Positions 37,309 through 45,437 of a stretch of DNA of 64,000 nucleotides are shown one piece after another (the first letter of the stretch is position 1; the number at the start of each line of letters is the position of its first letter). Origin of the DNA: Halobacteriovorax sp. DA5 (GTDB lineage: Bacteria > Bdellovibrionota > Bacteriovoracia > Bacteriovoracales > Bacteriovoracaceae); contig NZ_PPDJ01000008.1 in the NCBI RefSeq assembly GCF_002903145.1, positions 248,001 through 312,000 of the forward strand, read 5' to 3'. Both the position numbers and the translations under genes were made by a program. The notes under the pieces were generated by a model, which did not search any database, had not been told where the DNA came from, and was given only the letters and a program-made list of their open reading frames with translations.

Positions 37309-39366
37309 CTATAATTGAGATGATATTTCACGTTTCGCTTCCTTCTTAGGAAAGGCATTAAAAGTAGAAGCTACACTCTTTTCTAAAATATAATTATCCT
37401 TCATTAGATTATAGAAAAAGAAATTTCGGTAAATAAGCTTTACGTATAAACGAGTTTCTTTATATGGAATTTGTTCAATTTGAAAAATAGGATCTTCTAC
37501 ATCCATAAGATTCTTTGCCCACTTTGTTACCTTGTGTGGACCTGCATTATATGAAGATAATGCATAGATTATATTTCCATCAAACTTATTAAGTAGAGAC
37601 TTAAAGTAGCGTACACCAGCATCGATATTTCTATGTGGAATTAAGATCTCGTCTGTTTTTCTAAAATTAGTCATCTGTCTTGCCGTAGCTGGCATAAGTT
37701 GCATTAGTCCTAGTGCGCCTACTGCTGAACGTGCGTTCGGATTGAATGCGCTTTCTTGTCTGATAATCGATAAAACTAGAAGCGGGTCAATTTCAGCATT
37801 TACATCTTTAATCTTATCAAGATGTAGAACCGGAAAGAGAGTCGTAATATCAATTTTTGAAGGCCTTATGAGATTTAAGTCAATTGTCCTTGAGACGAGT
37901 TTGAAACTCGATAAAAAATCGCCACTTTCTTTGAAATGATGAAGAAAGTAATTAAATATAGCCACACGTTGTTCTTCTAATGGAAGAGAGTCTAACTTGG
38001 CCCTATTGATAATATCAGTTTCAGGATTGAAACGGATAAATTCATAAATTAACTTATCAACCTTTCCGACAAATTTTAACTCATGCCAAATATTTGATTC
38101 TTTAATATTTCTTTGTTTGGCCTGGGTGAAGTCCGCTAATTCTAGTTTGGGAAGATTAACTGTATTCTTATGGAAATAAAGTGATTTAACATAATTCTTA
38201 TCAAACTCAGGAAGATAGTCCTGGGCAATAATTGAATAGAAGCTTAATGGGTTTCCATTAATCATTAATTTGAATAAGTGTTTTGCAAGGGATTCATTCC
38301 CATCTTTCATATAACTATAAGCAATCCAAAATTTTGTCTTAGTGTATAGATTAGAAAACTCATCTATTAATTTATAGTTTTGTACTGTTACGATACTTTC
38401 CTTATAGTTTTCATTTTTTATTGAATTCCAAAGTAGAAGGAAGAGTGATTCATTTTTTGATTCATCATCATAACTAATCTCATATGAGCGTGCAAAGTAA
38501 CGATTGGCATTGGCAATATCATCATTATTTAAAAGAAGTTTTCCAATATAGCGAACACGTTTCCATGAAGACTTTTTATAAATATAGTCTTCATTGGCTT
38601 TTTCAAAAGTTAAAAACTTTGAAAGTTGTTCATTGATATTTGCTTTCTTTTTCTCATTATTTTTTACTAGATTTTTTAATTGGCGATATTGTTTTATAAA
38701 TTCGTTCGTAATGGTTAATTTGTTCTTCTTAATTCTATGTAGATTATTTTGGAATAAAAGAGTGATATCTTTATCAAAATCTATATGTGAATAAAGCTTA
38801 GAATCAATCTTTAGCCCATTGATCAAAGTTATTTCGATAAGCTGTTTTTTAATATGTTGATAAATTTTAGATTCTTTATCAACTTCTTCTAGTTTACTAA
38901 TGAAAAGTGAGTTTCGAGATGTTGCAAGATATTGAATGGCCTTAGAGAAGTTTTCATCATCAGCAATAATATCATTGTAATACTTATCGTTAATTAAATA
39001 ATTAACAGTGTGAAAACAGTAATTTCTAATATTTGAAACAAATTCATCCTCAACGCGATTTGTTCTGTGACTTTTAATATTACATGAAAAATACTTATCT
39101 TTTTTTAGTGATGTTTTTAGATCACTTAAAAACTCCAAGTGAGTGAGATAATTTTTAAAGATACCACCATCTTTAATGGCCTTAATTGCATTATTGATTT
39201 TATGATTAGGTAATTTCTTTCTTTTTAAAATGCGTTCAATTTCTGAGATGTGACGTGCAGCTGTAAGCTCTTTGTCTTTAAGAGAACGAGAATCTTTAGC
39301 AAAGCTTGTAAATGACAAGCTTGCCGTTAACGATAAAAGAATAAACTTCTTACCCAATAAACTCAT
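37309..39366 (-). CDS. slt: soluble lytic murein transglycosylase (Slt70-type)
   Basis: A 685-aa periplasmic exo-type transglycosylase with an N-terminal signal peptide (KFILLSLTASLSFTSFA), a long helical superhelical region and a C-terminal GH23 domain. Catalytic glutamate lies in RQESAFNPNARSAVGALGLM, followed by QLMPATARQM and SSYNAGPHKVTKWAKN. It cleaves peptidoglycan to 1,6-anhydro-MurNAc products, which fits the MurNAc salvage genes at 49.9-51.7 kb. E. coli Slt70 is 645 aa. It overlaps the upstream HAMP-like gene by 17 bp, with translation apparently coupled. Confidence 0.93.
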   Translation of the reverse strand: MSLLGKKFILLSLTASLSFTSFAKDSRSLKDKELTAARHISEIERILKRKKLPNHKINNAIKAIKDGGIFKNYLTHLEFLSDLKTSLKKDKYFSCNIKSHRTNRVEDEFVSNIRNYCFHTVNYLINDKYYNDIIADDENFSKAIQYLATSRNSLFISKLEEVDKESKIYQHIKKQLIEITLINGLKIDSKLYSHIDFDKDITLLFQNNLHRIKKNKLTITNEFIKQYRQLKNLVKNNEKKKANINEQLSKFLTFEKANEDYIYKKSSWKRVRYIGKLLLNNDDIANANRYFARSYEISYDDESKNESLFLLLWNSIKNENYKESIVTVQNYKLIDEFSNLYTKTKFWIAYSYMKDGNESLAKHLFKLMINGNPLSFYSIIAQDYLPEFDKNYVKSLYFHKNTVNLPKLELADFTQAKQRNIKESNIWHELKFVGKVDKLIYEFIRFNPETDIINRAKLDSLPLEEQRVAIFNYFLHHFKESGDFLSSFKLVSRTIDLNLIRPSKIDITTLFPVLHLDKIKDVNAEIDPLLVLSIIRQESAFNPNARSAVGALGLMQLMPATARQMTNFRKTDEILIPHRNIDAGVRYFKSLLNKFDGNIIYALSSYNAGPHKVTKWAKNLMDVEDPIFQIEQIPYKETRLYVKLIYRNFFFYNLMKDNYILEKSVASTFNAFPKKEAKREISSQL

Positions 39367-39913
39367 TGAAACGACCTTCCATACTTTTTAACTTAGTGAC
39401 TACATCACTTAAGATTAATTTTTTATCGTCAGGTACAACTTGTTGTAGGTTCTTTAAATAGTTACAGATTTCATCAATATAAACAGTGTCTTCCTTAAAA
39501 TGAGTTTGGAAGTACTCAACTGTTAAATTAACTTCATCTGCGACATCTTGAAAGTAATCACCTTCTCTAAATGAAAGCTTTCTTTCAAACCCTGTGTGTC
39601 TTAGTCCAGCAAGATATTGTTTTAATTTATAAAGTGGGCCTGCAACTTTGTGAGTAAAGAAAATACAAACTACAAAGATGAGGATCCCAAAAAATGCTTG
39701 GCATAAAATGAGAAAGTTTAAAAGATCACTCTTCATTGTTGCAATATGCTCAGCAGATTGTGGAAATTTTTCTGAAATATTAGTTAGCACTTGGTAAATA
39801 ACAAGTGGATAGAATGCACTTAGTACTAGAATTACAATACAAATTAATGCACTGAATCTCAGCTGAAATTTAGAGTCGACTATGATTATGGAACGCTTAT
39901 ATGGCTTAGACAC
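39350..39913 (-). CDS. two-helix membrane protein with HAMP-like domain
   Basis: A 187-aa protein. Two membrane helices (about residues 17-42 and 69-90: FSALICIVILVLSAFYPLVI, then FLILCQAFFGILIFVVCIFF) are separated by a short periplasmic loop. A HAMP-like segment follows (HKVAGPLYKLKQYLAGLRHT), then a cytoplasmic helical tail. It has no kinase or MCP signalling domain, so it looks like a reduced receptor or a helper of the lytic transglycosylase with which it overlaps. The cytoplasmic N-terminus starts MSKPYKRSIIIVDSKFQL. A TATAAT-like box lies upstream on the minus strand. Confidence 0.65.
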   Translation of the reverse strand: MSKPYKRSIIIVDSKFQLRFSALICIVILVLSAFYPLVIYQVLTNISEKFPQSAEHIATMKSDLLNFLILCQAFFGILIFVVCIFFTHKVAGPLYKLKQYLAGLRHTGFERKLSFREGDYFQDVADEVNLTVEYFQTHFKEDTVYIDEICNYLKNLQQVVPDDKKLILSDVVTKLKSMEGRFNEFIG

Positions 39914-40062
39914 AATTTCTCCAAACTTTAATTTAGTTTCTTTAGTAATTATAACATCTTATGAATTTTGTTGTAGGGCAAAAATTTGCTTTACTCATTG
40001 AATAAGTGCCCAATATTTAATAGAATTCACGCATAAAACGATAAAAAACTGAGAGAATTAGT

Positions 40063-41208
40063 ATGCTAAATATTGAAATAGTTAAAAGTAAATTAGTTGA
40101 GGTTAATAACCCAAACACTGGAAAATCCCTATTAGATGAGAATCGTTTCAAGGATATTGCAATCGAAGATAAGAAGCTTACGATTGTTTATAATCGTGAT
40201 GGCATTACTCCTGCACAAAAACGAGATATTGAGGATTCAATTGTTAATTCTCTTTCAGCTATTGTTAGTGAAGATGATCTCTTCATTAAAACTATTTCTA
40301 CTCAAGAAATGCCAGCTCAGCAACAGCAAAAGCCCCAACAACAAGGTGCGAAGTTAGAAGTCGGTCACGCTAAGGCTGCACCTCAAAAACGTGATATTCC
40401 GGGCGTGAAGAAGATTATCGCTGTTTCATCTGGAAAGGGTGGTGTTGGGAAAAGTACAGTTTCTGTAAACTTAGCTCTATCTCTTAAAAACCAAGGAAAG
40501 AAAGTAGGTCTACTAGATGCCGATATTTATGGGCCATCTATTCCGATGCTTCTGGGTCAAAGAGATGCGAAGCCTCTTGCAACTGATGATAAGAAAATTG
40601 CCCCTATAGAAGCACATGGAATTAAATTCATTAGCTTCGGTTTATTCATTGAAGAAAAAGACGCTGTAATCTGGCGTGGGCCTATGCTCGGTGGGGTTCT
40701 AAATCAATTTCTTTTTGATGTTGATTGGGGTGAGCTTGATTACCTAGTATTAGATCTGCCTCCAGGAACTGGTGATGTTCAGTTATCAATTGCTCAAACT
40801 TTAAATCTAAGTGGGATTGTTGGTGTATCAACACCACAGGATGTTGCTCTACTTGATTCTAGAAAAGGCTTCAATATGTTTGAACAGGTCAATATTCCTG
40901 TTTTAGGACTTATTGAAAATATGAGCTACTTCGCACCAGATGATATGCCTGAGAAGAAATACTATATTTTCGGTGAAAAGGGTGGAGCTGATATCGCAAA
41001 TGAGCTTGGTTATCCATTCTTAGGTGAAATCCCTATTGAAATTGCTTTACGTGAATCTTGCGATAATGGTGTGCCTTACATGTCTAATAATTCATACGAA
41101 AGTAGACCAGTATGGAAAGCATATTCCGGTATTGCAAAAAAGATCATTGAAATAGAAAATAATGATGGTGAGGGGAAAGGTTTTTTCTCAAAAATTTTCA
41201 AAAGGTAG
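40063..41208 (+). CDS. mrp: Mrp/NBP35-family Fe-S cluster carrier ATPase (ApbC)
   Basis: A 381-aa P-loop ATPase for Fe-S cluster delivery. A MIP18/DUF59-like N-terminal domain (residues 1-90) is joined by a Gln-rich linker to the Mrp core with Walker A SSGKGGVGKSTVSVNLA at about 125-141, then LLDADIYGPSIP and DLPPGTGDVQL. The C-terminal CxxC that binds the cluster in ApbC is missing: ENMSYFAPDDMPEKKYYIFG has no cysteine. Some other lineages also lack it, so the enzyme may bind clusters differently. It opens a run with two small genes. Confidence 0.92.
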   Translation: MLNIEIVKSKLVEVNNPNTGKSLLDENRFKDIAIEDKKLTIVYNRDGITPAQKRDIEDSIVNSLSAIVSEDDLFIKTISTQEMPAQQQQKPQQQGAKLEVGHAKAAPQKRDIPGVKKIIAVSSGKGGVGKSTVSVNLALSLKNQGKKVGLLDADIYGPSIPMLLGQRDAKPLATDDKKIAPIEAHGIKFISFGLFIEEKDAVIWRGPMLGGVLNQFLFDVDWGELDYLVLDLPPGTGDVQLSIAQTLNLSGIVGVSTPQDVALLDSRKGFNMFEQVNIPVLGLIENMSYFAPDDMPEKKYYIFGEKGGADIANELGYPFLGEIPIEIALRESCDNGVPYMSNNSYESRPVWKAYSGIAKKIIEIENNDGEGKGFFSKIFKR

Positions 41209-41211
41209 AAA

Positions 41212-41745
41212 ATGTCCATCATACAGAAAATAGAGGAGCAATGCTCTTTTAATTTCACAGGCAGAATCAATATTCTTAAAAGGGCCGATCGTCAGTTCCT
41301 AGGCGTTATATATATTAGCGAGGGAATTGTTGTTGCGGCCCAGTTTTCTAAGAAGACAGGCCTTAAAGCCTTATACTCGTTAGTAATTTTTGAAATGGAT
41401 CATATCGAGGAGTTCACTCTTGTGGCCGAGCCAGAAGTTGTTTCTGAGAGTGACTACGAATTCAAACTAAAATTTAGTGAGTTAAAGTCGAATATTGAAA
41501 ATGCTTATTCTCAGCATTTAAAGGCTAAGTCCCTTCGTCCACCAGAAAATATTCACATTTTGATCAATCCTGTGTTCATAAAAAATGGAAAAAAGACTGG
41601 TGCAAATGAATTTTTACTATTAAAAACTATAGCTGAATACAGCAAGGTTAAAGATATTTATAGCAATTGCGAATTATTTGATTTTGAAGTCACCCAAGCA
41701 TTAGTAAATCTAAGAAAAATGGGCGCCTTGAAGGTCGTAAAGTAG
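41212..41745 (+). CDS. DUF4388-like/PatA-type protein, 177 aa
   Basis: The N-terminal half resembles DUF4388 domains found in gliding and regulatory proteins of delta-type bacteria: FNFTGRINILKRADRQFLGV, then IYISEGIVVAAQFSKKTGLK and ALYSL. The C-terminal part (about residues 120-177) looks like a winged-helix (NEFLLLKTIAEYSKVKDIYS, then VTQALVNLRKMGALKVVK). No catalytic residue is visible. It begins 3 bp after mrp, so it is co-transcribed. Function is unknown; a scaffold or regulatory adaptor is plausible. Confidence 0.65.
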   Translation: MSIIQKIEEQCSFNFTGRINILKRADRQFLGVIYISEGIVVAAQFSKKTGLKALYSLVIFEMDHIEEFTLVAEPEVVSESDYEFKLKFSELKSNIENAYSQHLKAKSLRPPENIHILINPVFIKNGKKTGANEFLLLKTIAEYSKVKDIYSNCELFDFEVTQALVNLRKMGALKVVK

Positions 41746-41754
41746 GAGTTTTAA

Positions 41755-41946
41755 ATGAAAGATCAAACGCATAACCAAGGCAACCTTAAAGAGCTTAAAG
41801 TTATGATCGAAGAAAACGTTGTTACCTCTTTTGAGTTAATGTCTCAGAATACTGGGATTGAGCTTGAAGAGCTTATTGTAGTCGCTCTAAAGCGCTTTAG
41901 AGCTTCTCATAGTGACTATGAGAAGAAGACTTTCCAAGTTGATTAA
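41755..41946 (+). CDS. small helical protein, 63 aa
   Basis: The 63-residue charged protein has a helical centre (ELKVMIEENVVTSFELMSQN) and a second helix with the RHH-like segment ELIVVALKRFRAS. It could be a ribbon-helix-helix regulator or a small partner of the upstream DUF4388-like protein, 9 bp away. It has a good ribosome-binding site, TAGGAG, and a terminator follows. Confidence 0.6.
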   Translation: MKDQTHNQGNLKELKVMIEENVVTSFELMSQNTGIELEELIVVALKRFRASHSDYEKKTFQVD

Positions 41947-41966
41947 TTCTTATTCATATTAGAGTA

Positions 41967-41995
41967 GGCACACCCCTGGGGTGTGTTTACTTTTT
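41967..41995 (+). terminator. intrinsic terminator of the mrp operon
   Basis: Stem CACACCC/GGGTGTG (41969-41975 with 41979-41985) followed by TTTACTTTTT. Confidence 0.85.
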
Positions 41996-42078
41996 CTACA
42001 GTGTTAAAAGTTTAACAGTCTAATACCTAAACAATTCAATAAATTCCATTAAATACGAACGCGTTTTCAGTAAGTTAG

Positions 42079-42118
42079 CAAATATACGTATTTGTTCAAT
42101 TTGGCATGAGTGTTGCTT
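42079..42118 (+). promoter_or_regulatory. sigma-54 promoter with adjacent inverted repeat
   Basis: TTGGCATGAGTGTTGCTT has GG at 42103-42104 and GC at 42115-42116, exactly ten bases apart, matching the sigma-54 -24/-12 consensus (TGGCAY with TTGC). Just upstream is CAAATA/TATTTG (42079-42094) around TACG, a possible operator. It precedes the acidic exported protein gene. Confidence 0.7.
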
Positions 42119-42150
42119 CTATATATGCATATAGGTTTTAGGAGCACTGT

Positions 42151-43305
42151 ATGAAAGCAACAGCTATTTACAAGAAATTCATTATCGCATCAGTACTATC
42201 AGGATCATTCCTTGTATTCGGTGGTATCTATCAAGGGATTTCAGTAACTGATAACTCATTTATGCAACAGAAAGATATTTCTTTTGAAAAGAGAGTTGAT
42301 GAGAGCGTTGATCGTATCGTAGCTTCATCTGATCGTGAAAAAGTATCTGTACAATACTTACCTGTTGCAGAGTATGCACAAATTATCGACGGTAAATGGG
42401 AAATTGTAAGAGTAGAGAATCACGAAGGAAATGAAATTTTTAATGAGAAGAAAGCAAACTCTAAAAGAGTAGTTGATATGAAGTTAATTGGAACTGGTCT
42501 AGTTCAACTTAACGATAATAATGAGTACACTTTTGATGTTTCTTTCCTACACGAGAATAATAAAAATATCTCAATCTTTAGAGCTTATGAAGATGGATTT
42601 GAATTAATTGAAGCAAGAAGAGTTTTAGAAGCAAATAATGAAGTAGCTACTCAAGATGTTATTGTTGATGAAGCTTTAGAAGAAGCAGCAATGATTAATG
42701 AAAATGAGAGAAAAGAATTTATTATCGAAAGAGTAGTTCTTCCTCAATTAAATAACGAGCTAATTCGTGGTGAAGATAAGATTGAAGGAAGTGTTACAGT
42801 TGGACCAAATGGTGTTCAAGGTCTTTACTTCAACGTATTCGATAAAGATATTAATGAAGTACTTGGTGATATTAAACTTAAAGATGGAAGTGCATTTGAA
42901 GTTGAACTTCAGGGACAACTTTCACACGGAGTATTTGCTAGAAATGGTGAAAATGGATACCGTCTAAGATTTACAACTGGTCCATATGCTGGTGGGTTAA
43001 TTAACTTTGTAACTTACGATGAGCTAGAAAGAGTAAATGCTGAATTCGAAAGCATGGAAAGAGCAAAAGAAGAGTCACGTTTTGAAAGATCTCTGACAGA
43101 AGAAGGGTCATTTGAAAACGATATTAACTTAGCTCAAGGTAATGTTAGCGCTGAAAATAATGAAAAACAAAATGTGGAAGAAGTTGAAGAAGAAAGATAC
43201 GAAGAAGAAGTTCTTGTAGACGATCCAGCTGAAAGATTTGAAGAGCAAAAAGAACTTGAATACGAAAGACAAGAAGAATTAGACAGACAAGGTTACGGAT
43301 TCTAA
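42151..43305 (+). CDS. acidic membrane-anchored or exported protein under sigma-54 control
   Basis: A 384-aa protein with a hydrophobic N-terminal segment (FIIASVLSGSFLVFGGIYQG, residues about 10-29) that may be a signal peptide or anchor. The middle part contains alternating strand-like and Asn/Glu-rich segments (for example VTVGPNGVQGLYFNVFDKDI). The C-terminal 70 residues are strongly acidic and glutamate-rich (EEVEEERYEEEVLVDDPAER). There is no cysteine and no family is recognised. It is a single-gene unit: a sigma-54 promoter upstream and a perfect terminator downstream. Acidic tails suit a surface or halophilic setting. Confidence 0.7.
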   Translation: MKATAIYKKFIIASVLSGSFLVFGGIYQGISVTDNSFMQQKDISFEKRVDESVDRIVASSDREKVSVQYLPVAEYAQIIDGKWEIVRVENHEGNEIFNEKKANSKRVVDMKLIGTGLVQLNDNNEYTFDVSFLHENNKNISIFRAYEDGFELIEARRVLEANNEVATQDVIVDEALEEAAMINENERKEFIIERVVLPQLNNELIRGEDKIEGSVTVGPNGVQGLYFNVFDKDINEVLGDIKLKDGSAFEVELQGQLSHGVFARNGENGYRLRFTTGPYAGGLINFVTYDELERVNAEFESMERAKEESRFERSLTEEGSFENDINLAQGNVSAENNEKQNVEEVEEERYEEEVLVDDPAERFEEQKELEYERQEELDRQGYGF

Positions 43306-43338
43306 TCCATAAATATAAAGAGAGAAGAGAAGAAAAAC

Positions 43339-43367
43339 AAAGGCCCTCAAAATTGAGGGCCTTTTTT
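43339..43367 (+). terminator. intrinsic terminator of the acidic exported protein gene
   Basis: Perfect inverted repeat AAAGGCCCTCAA/TTGAGGGCCTTT (43339-43350 with 43353-43364) followed by TTT. Confidence 0.9.
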
Positions 43368-43393
43368 ATGTATTATATATGCGAAGTTTTTTT

Positions 43394-43528
43394 GCTCCTG
43401 AGACGAACCGCTCGGGCTTTATGGTTACGATGACCTGTATGTCTGCTAGAGGCAGGAGCCGAAGCAGACTGAACCCTCGCTCTCGATCAGAATGTGCTCC
43501 TTGCATGGGGAGCTAGCACCGCAGGGAG
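43394..43528. ncRNA. candidate structured RNA, GC-rich, strand undetermined
   Basis: Visibly GC-richer than its surroundings, with multiple hairpins and no convincing ORF. GCTCCTG (43394-43400) could close with CAGGGAG (43522-43528) or CAGGAGC (43453-43459). Inside, GTCTGCT/AGCAGAC (43441-43447 with 43463-43469) holds GGC/GCC around AGGA, and GCTCC/GGAGC (43496-43500 with 43509-43513) forms another stem. The right end shares CTGCGGTGCTAGC (minus strand) with the repeats A and B. No RNA family was recognised. It could be a regulatory RNA or a decayed repeat cluster. Confidence 0.35.
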
Positions 43529-43568
43529 TAGATTGATTATTGCACAAACTTTCCCATAGGCCTAGAGA

Positions 43569-43599
43569 CAACAAAGCCGGGCTTGAACCCGGCTTGTTG
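43569..43599. repeat. strong hairpin downstream of etfA
   Basis: CAACAAAGCCGGG and CCCGGCTTGTTG pair with a single bulge around CTTGAA. It has no clear T-run in either direction. It lies in the 43306-43679 gene-free stretch and may end leftward etfA transcripts or belong to a structured RNA. Confidence 0.7.
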
Positions 43600-43630
43600 A
43601 ATATGTAATTCATTTCATTGCACTGAGGCC

Positions 43631-43679
43631 TAGCACCGCAGCCAATAGTTTGCCTTTGGGCAAACAATGCTGCGGATGC
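43631..43679 (-). repeat. structured intergenic repeat, copy B
   Basis: Reading the minus strand from directly after the etfA stop: GCATCCGCAGC pairs with GCTGCGGTGC, and GTTTGCC with GGCAAAC around CAAA. Compared with copy A (37134-37183) the inner stem pair has changed from A-T to T-A and one bulged base differs. A third partial copy (CTGCGGTGCTAGC) lies at 43512-43524. Confidence 0.85.
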
Positions 43680-44633
43680 TTAAAGAACTTTTTTAAGTTC
43701 TTCTTTAAGAATTGGAACGATTTGGAAAAGATCTCCAACAATTCCGTAGTCAGCTTTAGTAAAGATTGGCGCATCTGGGTCAGTGTTGATTGCAACGATA
43801 ACCTTAGATGTTCTCATCCCAGCTAAGTGCTGAATAGCACCTGAAATACCACAAGCGATGTAAAGAGATGGAGCAACTGTTTTACCAGTTTGACCAACTT
43901 GCATTGCGTGTGGAGCATATCCTGAGTCTACAGCAGCACGTGAAGCACCAACTGTTGCACCAAGAACTTCTGCTAGTTCTTCAAGGATCTTGAAGTTTTC
44001 TGCAGATTTCATAGCACGACCACCAGATACGATGACATTTGCTTCTGTCAGGTCTAGCTTCTCAGAAGCACCCTTAACGATTTCTTTGATTGCAGCTTTG
44101 ATGTCACCAGCGTTAGCAGCAACTTCATTTGCAGCACCTGCACCAGCAGTTGGAGCTTCTGGCATACCAAGAGCGTTAGGTCTTACAGTTACGAAACCTG
44201 GCTTAGGTCCGTCTAGTTCTACTTTAGCTAGAACTTTACCAGCAAATAGTGGTCTTGTTCCTGCAAAGTTGTCACCTTCCATTACAAAATTTGTAACTTC
44301 TGATGCCATACCTGCATCAAACATACCAGCTAGTCTTGGCATAAGGTCTTTTGCTAGAGAAGTTGCACCAGCAAATACGTAATCGTAGTTTGAACCGATA
44401 AATTCTTTAAGTGCATTAGCGTATCCTTCTGGAGAATACTTATCTAGGTTTGCACCTTTTAGGTTGTGAACATTAGCAGCACCATACTTTGCAAGATCTG
44501 CAGTTGCATTAGCACCCATGTCACCAACGATTGCTACGTCAACAGTGTGACCAGCAAGTTTTCCTAAGATTTCAAATGTAACAGACTTAACTGTTTCACC
44601 ACTTGTTTCAGAAAATACTAATATCTTTGCCAT
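43680..44633 (-). CDS. etfA: electron transfer flavoprotein alpha subunit
   Basis: A 317-aa subunit that carries FAD and passes electrons from acyl-CoA dehydrogenases to the quinone pool. The C-terminal FAD site is clear: [56 protein letters not shown] and [12 protein letters not shown]. Length is normal (about 315). It is the last gene of acd-etfB-etfA, reading left, and a good ribosome-binding site (AAGGAG) precedes the ATG. Repeat B follows directly after its stop codon. Confidence 0.97.
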   Translation of the reverse strand: MAKILVFSETSGETVKSVTFEILGKLAGHTVDVAIVGDMGANATADLAKYGAANVHNLKGANLDKYSPEGYANALKEFIGSNYDYVFAGATSLAKDLMPRLAGMFDAGMASEVTNFVMEGDNFAGTRPLFAGKVLAKVELDGPKPGFVTVRPNALGMPEAPTAGAGAANEVAANAGDIKAAIKEIVKGASEKLDLTEANVIVSGGRAMKSAENFKILEELAEVLGATVGASRAAVDSGYAPHAMQVGQTGKTVAPSLYIACGISGAIQHLAGMRTSKVIVAINTDPDAPIFTKADYGIVGDLFQIVPILKEELKKVL

Positions 44634-44646
44634 TTTAATAATCTCC

Positions 44647-45435
44647 TTAGATAACTTTAGCTTCTTCTCTTAAAAGCTTAACAACTTCAGCTACAACACC
44701 TGCTTGAGCAGCTTCGTCCATTGCATCAAACTTCTTCCCAGCTGGTTTTTCTGGTGGAAGTTGGAAACCAGAATACTTAACACGACGATCGTCAGCAGAT
44801 ACACCTACATCTGAAAGTGAATGTTGAGCAAGAGGCTTTCTCTTAGCTTTCATAATCCCTGGAAGAGAAGCATAACGTGGGCTGTTTAGACCTTTGTTGG
44901 CCGCAATTAATACTGGAGCAGTTACTTCGTAAACTTCTAGTGCTCCACCTTCAACTTCTCTTTTAAGAGTATATGAACCACCTGCTTCTTCACAACCGTC
45001 TACAACAGTTACTGAAGGCATTCCTAGCATTTGAGCTAGAAGTTGTGGAACTTGAAGACAGTCGTCATCAATTGCTTGTTTTCCAGTGAAGATAACATCT
45101 GGAGTTTTTCCAGATTTTTCAATAGCACCTTTAAGTGCTTTAGCTGTCATATATGAATCTAAGTTGTCATCAGCTTCAACTAGGATTGCATCGTCAGCAC
45201 CCATTGCTAGGGCAGTTCTTAGAGCTTCAGTGTCTTTAACACCACCAACTCTTACTACAGTAACAGTAGAACCACTGTTTGCAGCTTTAGTTAATAGAGC
45301 TTGCTCTACTGCAAATTCATCATATGGATTCATGATCCACTTGATAGAACTTGTTTCGATATAAGATCCATCACCATTTGGAGTAATTTTAGTTTCCGTG
45401 TCTGGAACTTGTTTAATACATACAAAAATGTTCAA
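44647..45435 (-). CDS. etfB: electron transfer flavoprotein beta subunit
   Basis: A 262-aa AMP-binding partner of EtfA. Motifs are the N-terminal FVCIKQVPDTETKI, NPYDEFAVEQAL, the adenosine-binding GADDAIL, FTGKQAIDDDCLQVPQLLAQ and the recognition loop NKGLNSPRYASLPGIMKAKR. It lies 13 bp upstream of etfA and 2 bp downstream of the acyl-CoA dehydrogenase gene, a common fatty-acid oxidation arrangement. Confidence 0.97.
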   Translation of the reverse strand: MNIFVCIKQVPDTETKITPNGDGSYIETSSIKWIMNPYDEFAVEQALLTKAANSGSTVTVVRVGGVKDTEALRTALAMGADDAILVEADDNLDSYMTAKALKGAIEKSGKTPDVIFTGKQAIDDDCLQVPQLLAQMLGMPSVTVVDGCEEAGGSYTLKREVEGGALEVYEVTAPVLIAANKGLNSPRYASLPGIMKAKRKPLAQHSLSDVGVSADDRRVKYSGFQLPPEKPAGKKFDAMDEAAQAGVVAEVVKLLREEAKVI

Positions 45436-45437
45436 TT

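Larger units (their letters stand above)
43306..43679. other. 374-bp gene-free structured region
   Basis: The only gap over 300 bp. It holds the terminator of the preceding gene (43339-43367), a candidate structured RNA (43394-43528), a strong hairpin (43569-43599) and repeat B (43631-43679). A 73-aa minus-strand ORF here spans these palindromes and looks spurious. Confidence 0.8.

Noticed and set aside
42767..42967. 66-aa plus-strand ORF in the acidic protein gene
   Set aside because: It is an out-of-frame shadow without a ribosome-binding site.
43569..43599. tRNA-like T-arm (GGGTTCAAGCCC on the minus strand)
   Set aside because: The hairpin loop has six bases, the flanks lack acceptor, D and anticodon arms, so this is not a tRNA.
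43446..43667. 73-aa minus-strand ORF in the gene-free stretch
   Set aside because: It spans palindromes and repeat sequences and has no plausible domain; more likely spurious than coding.
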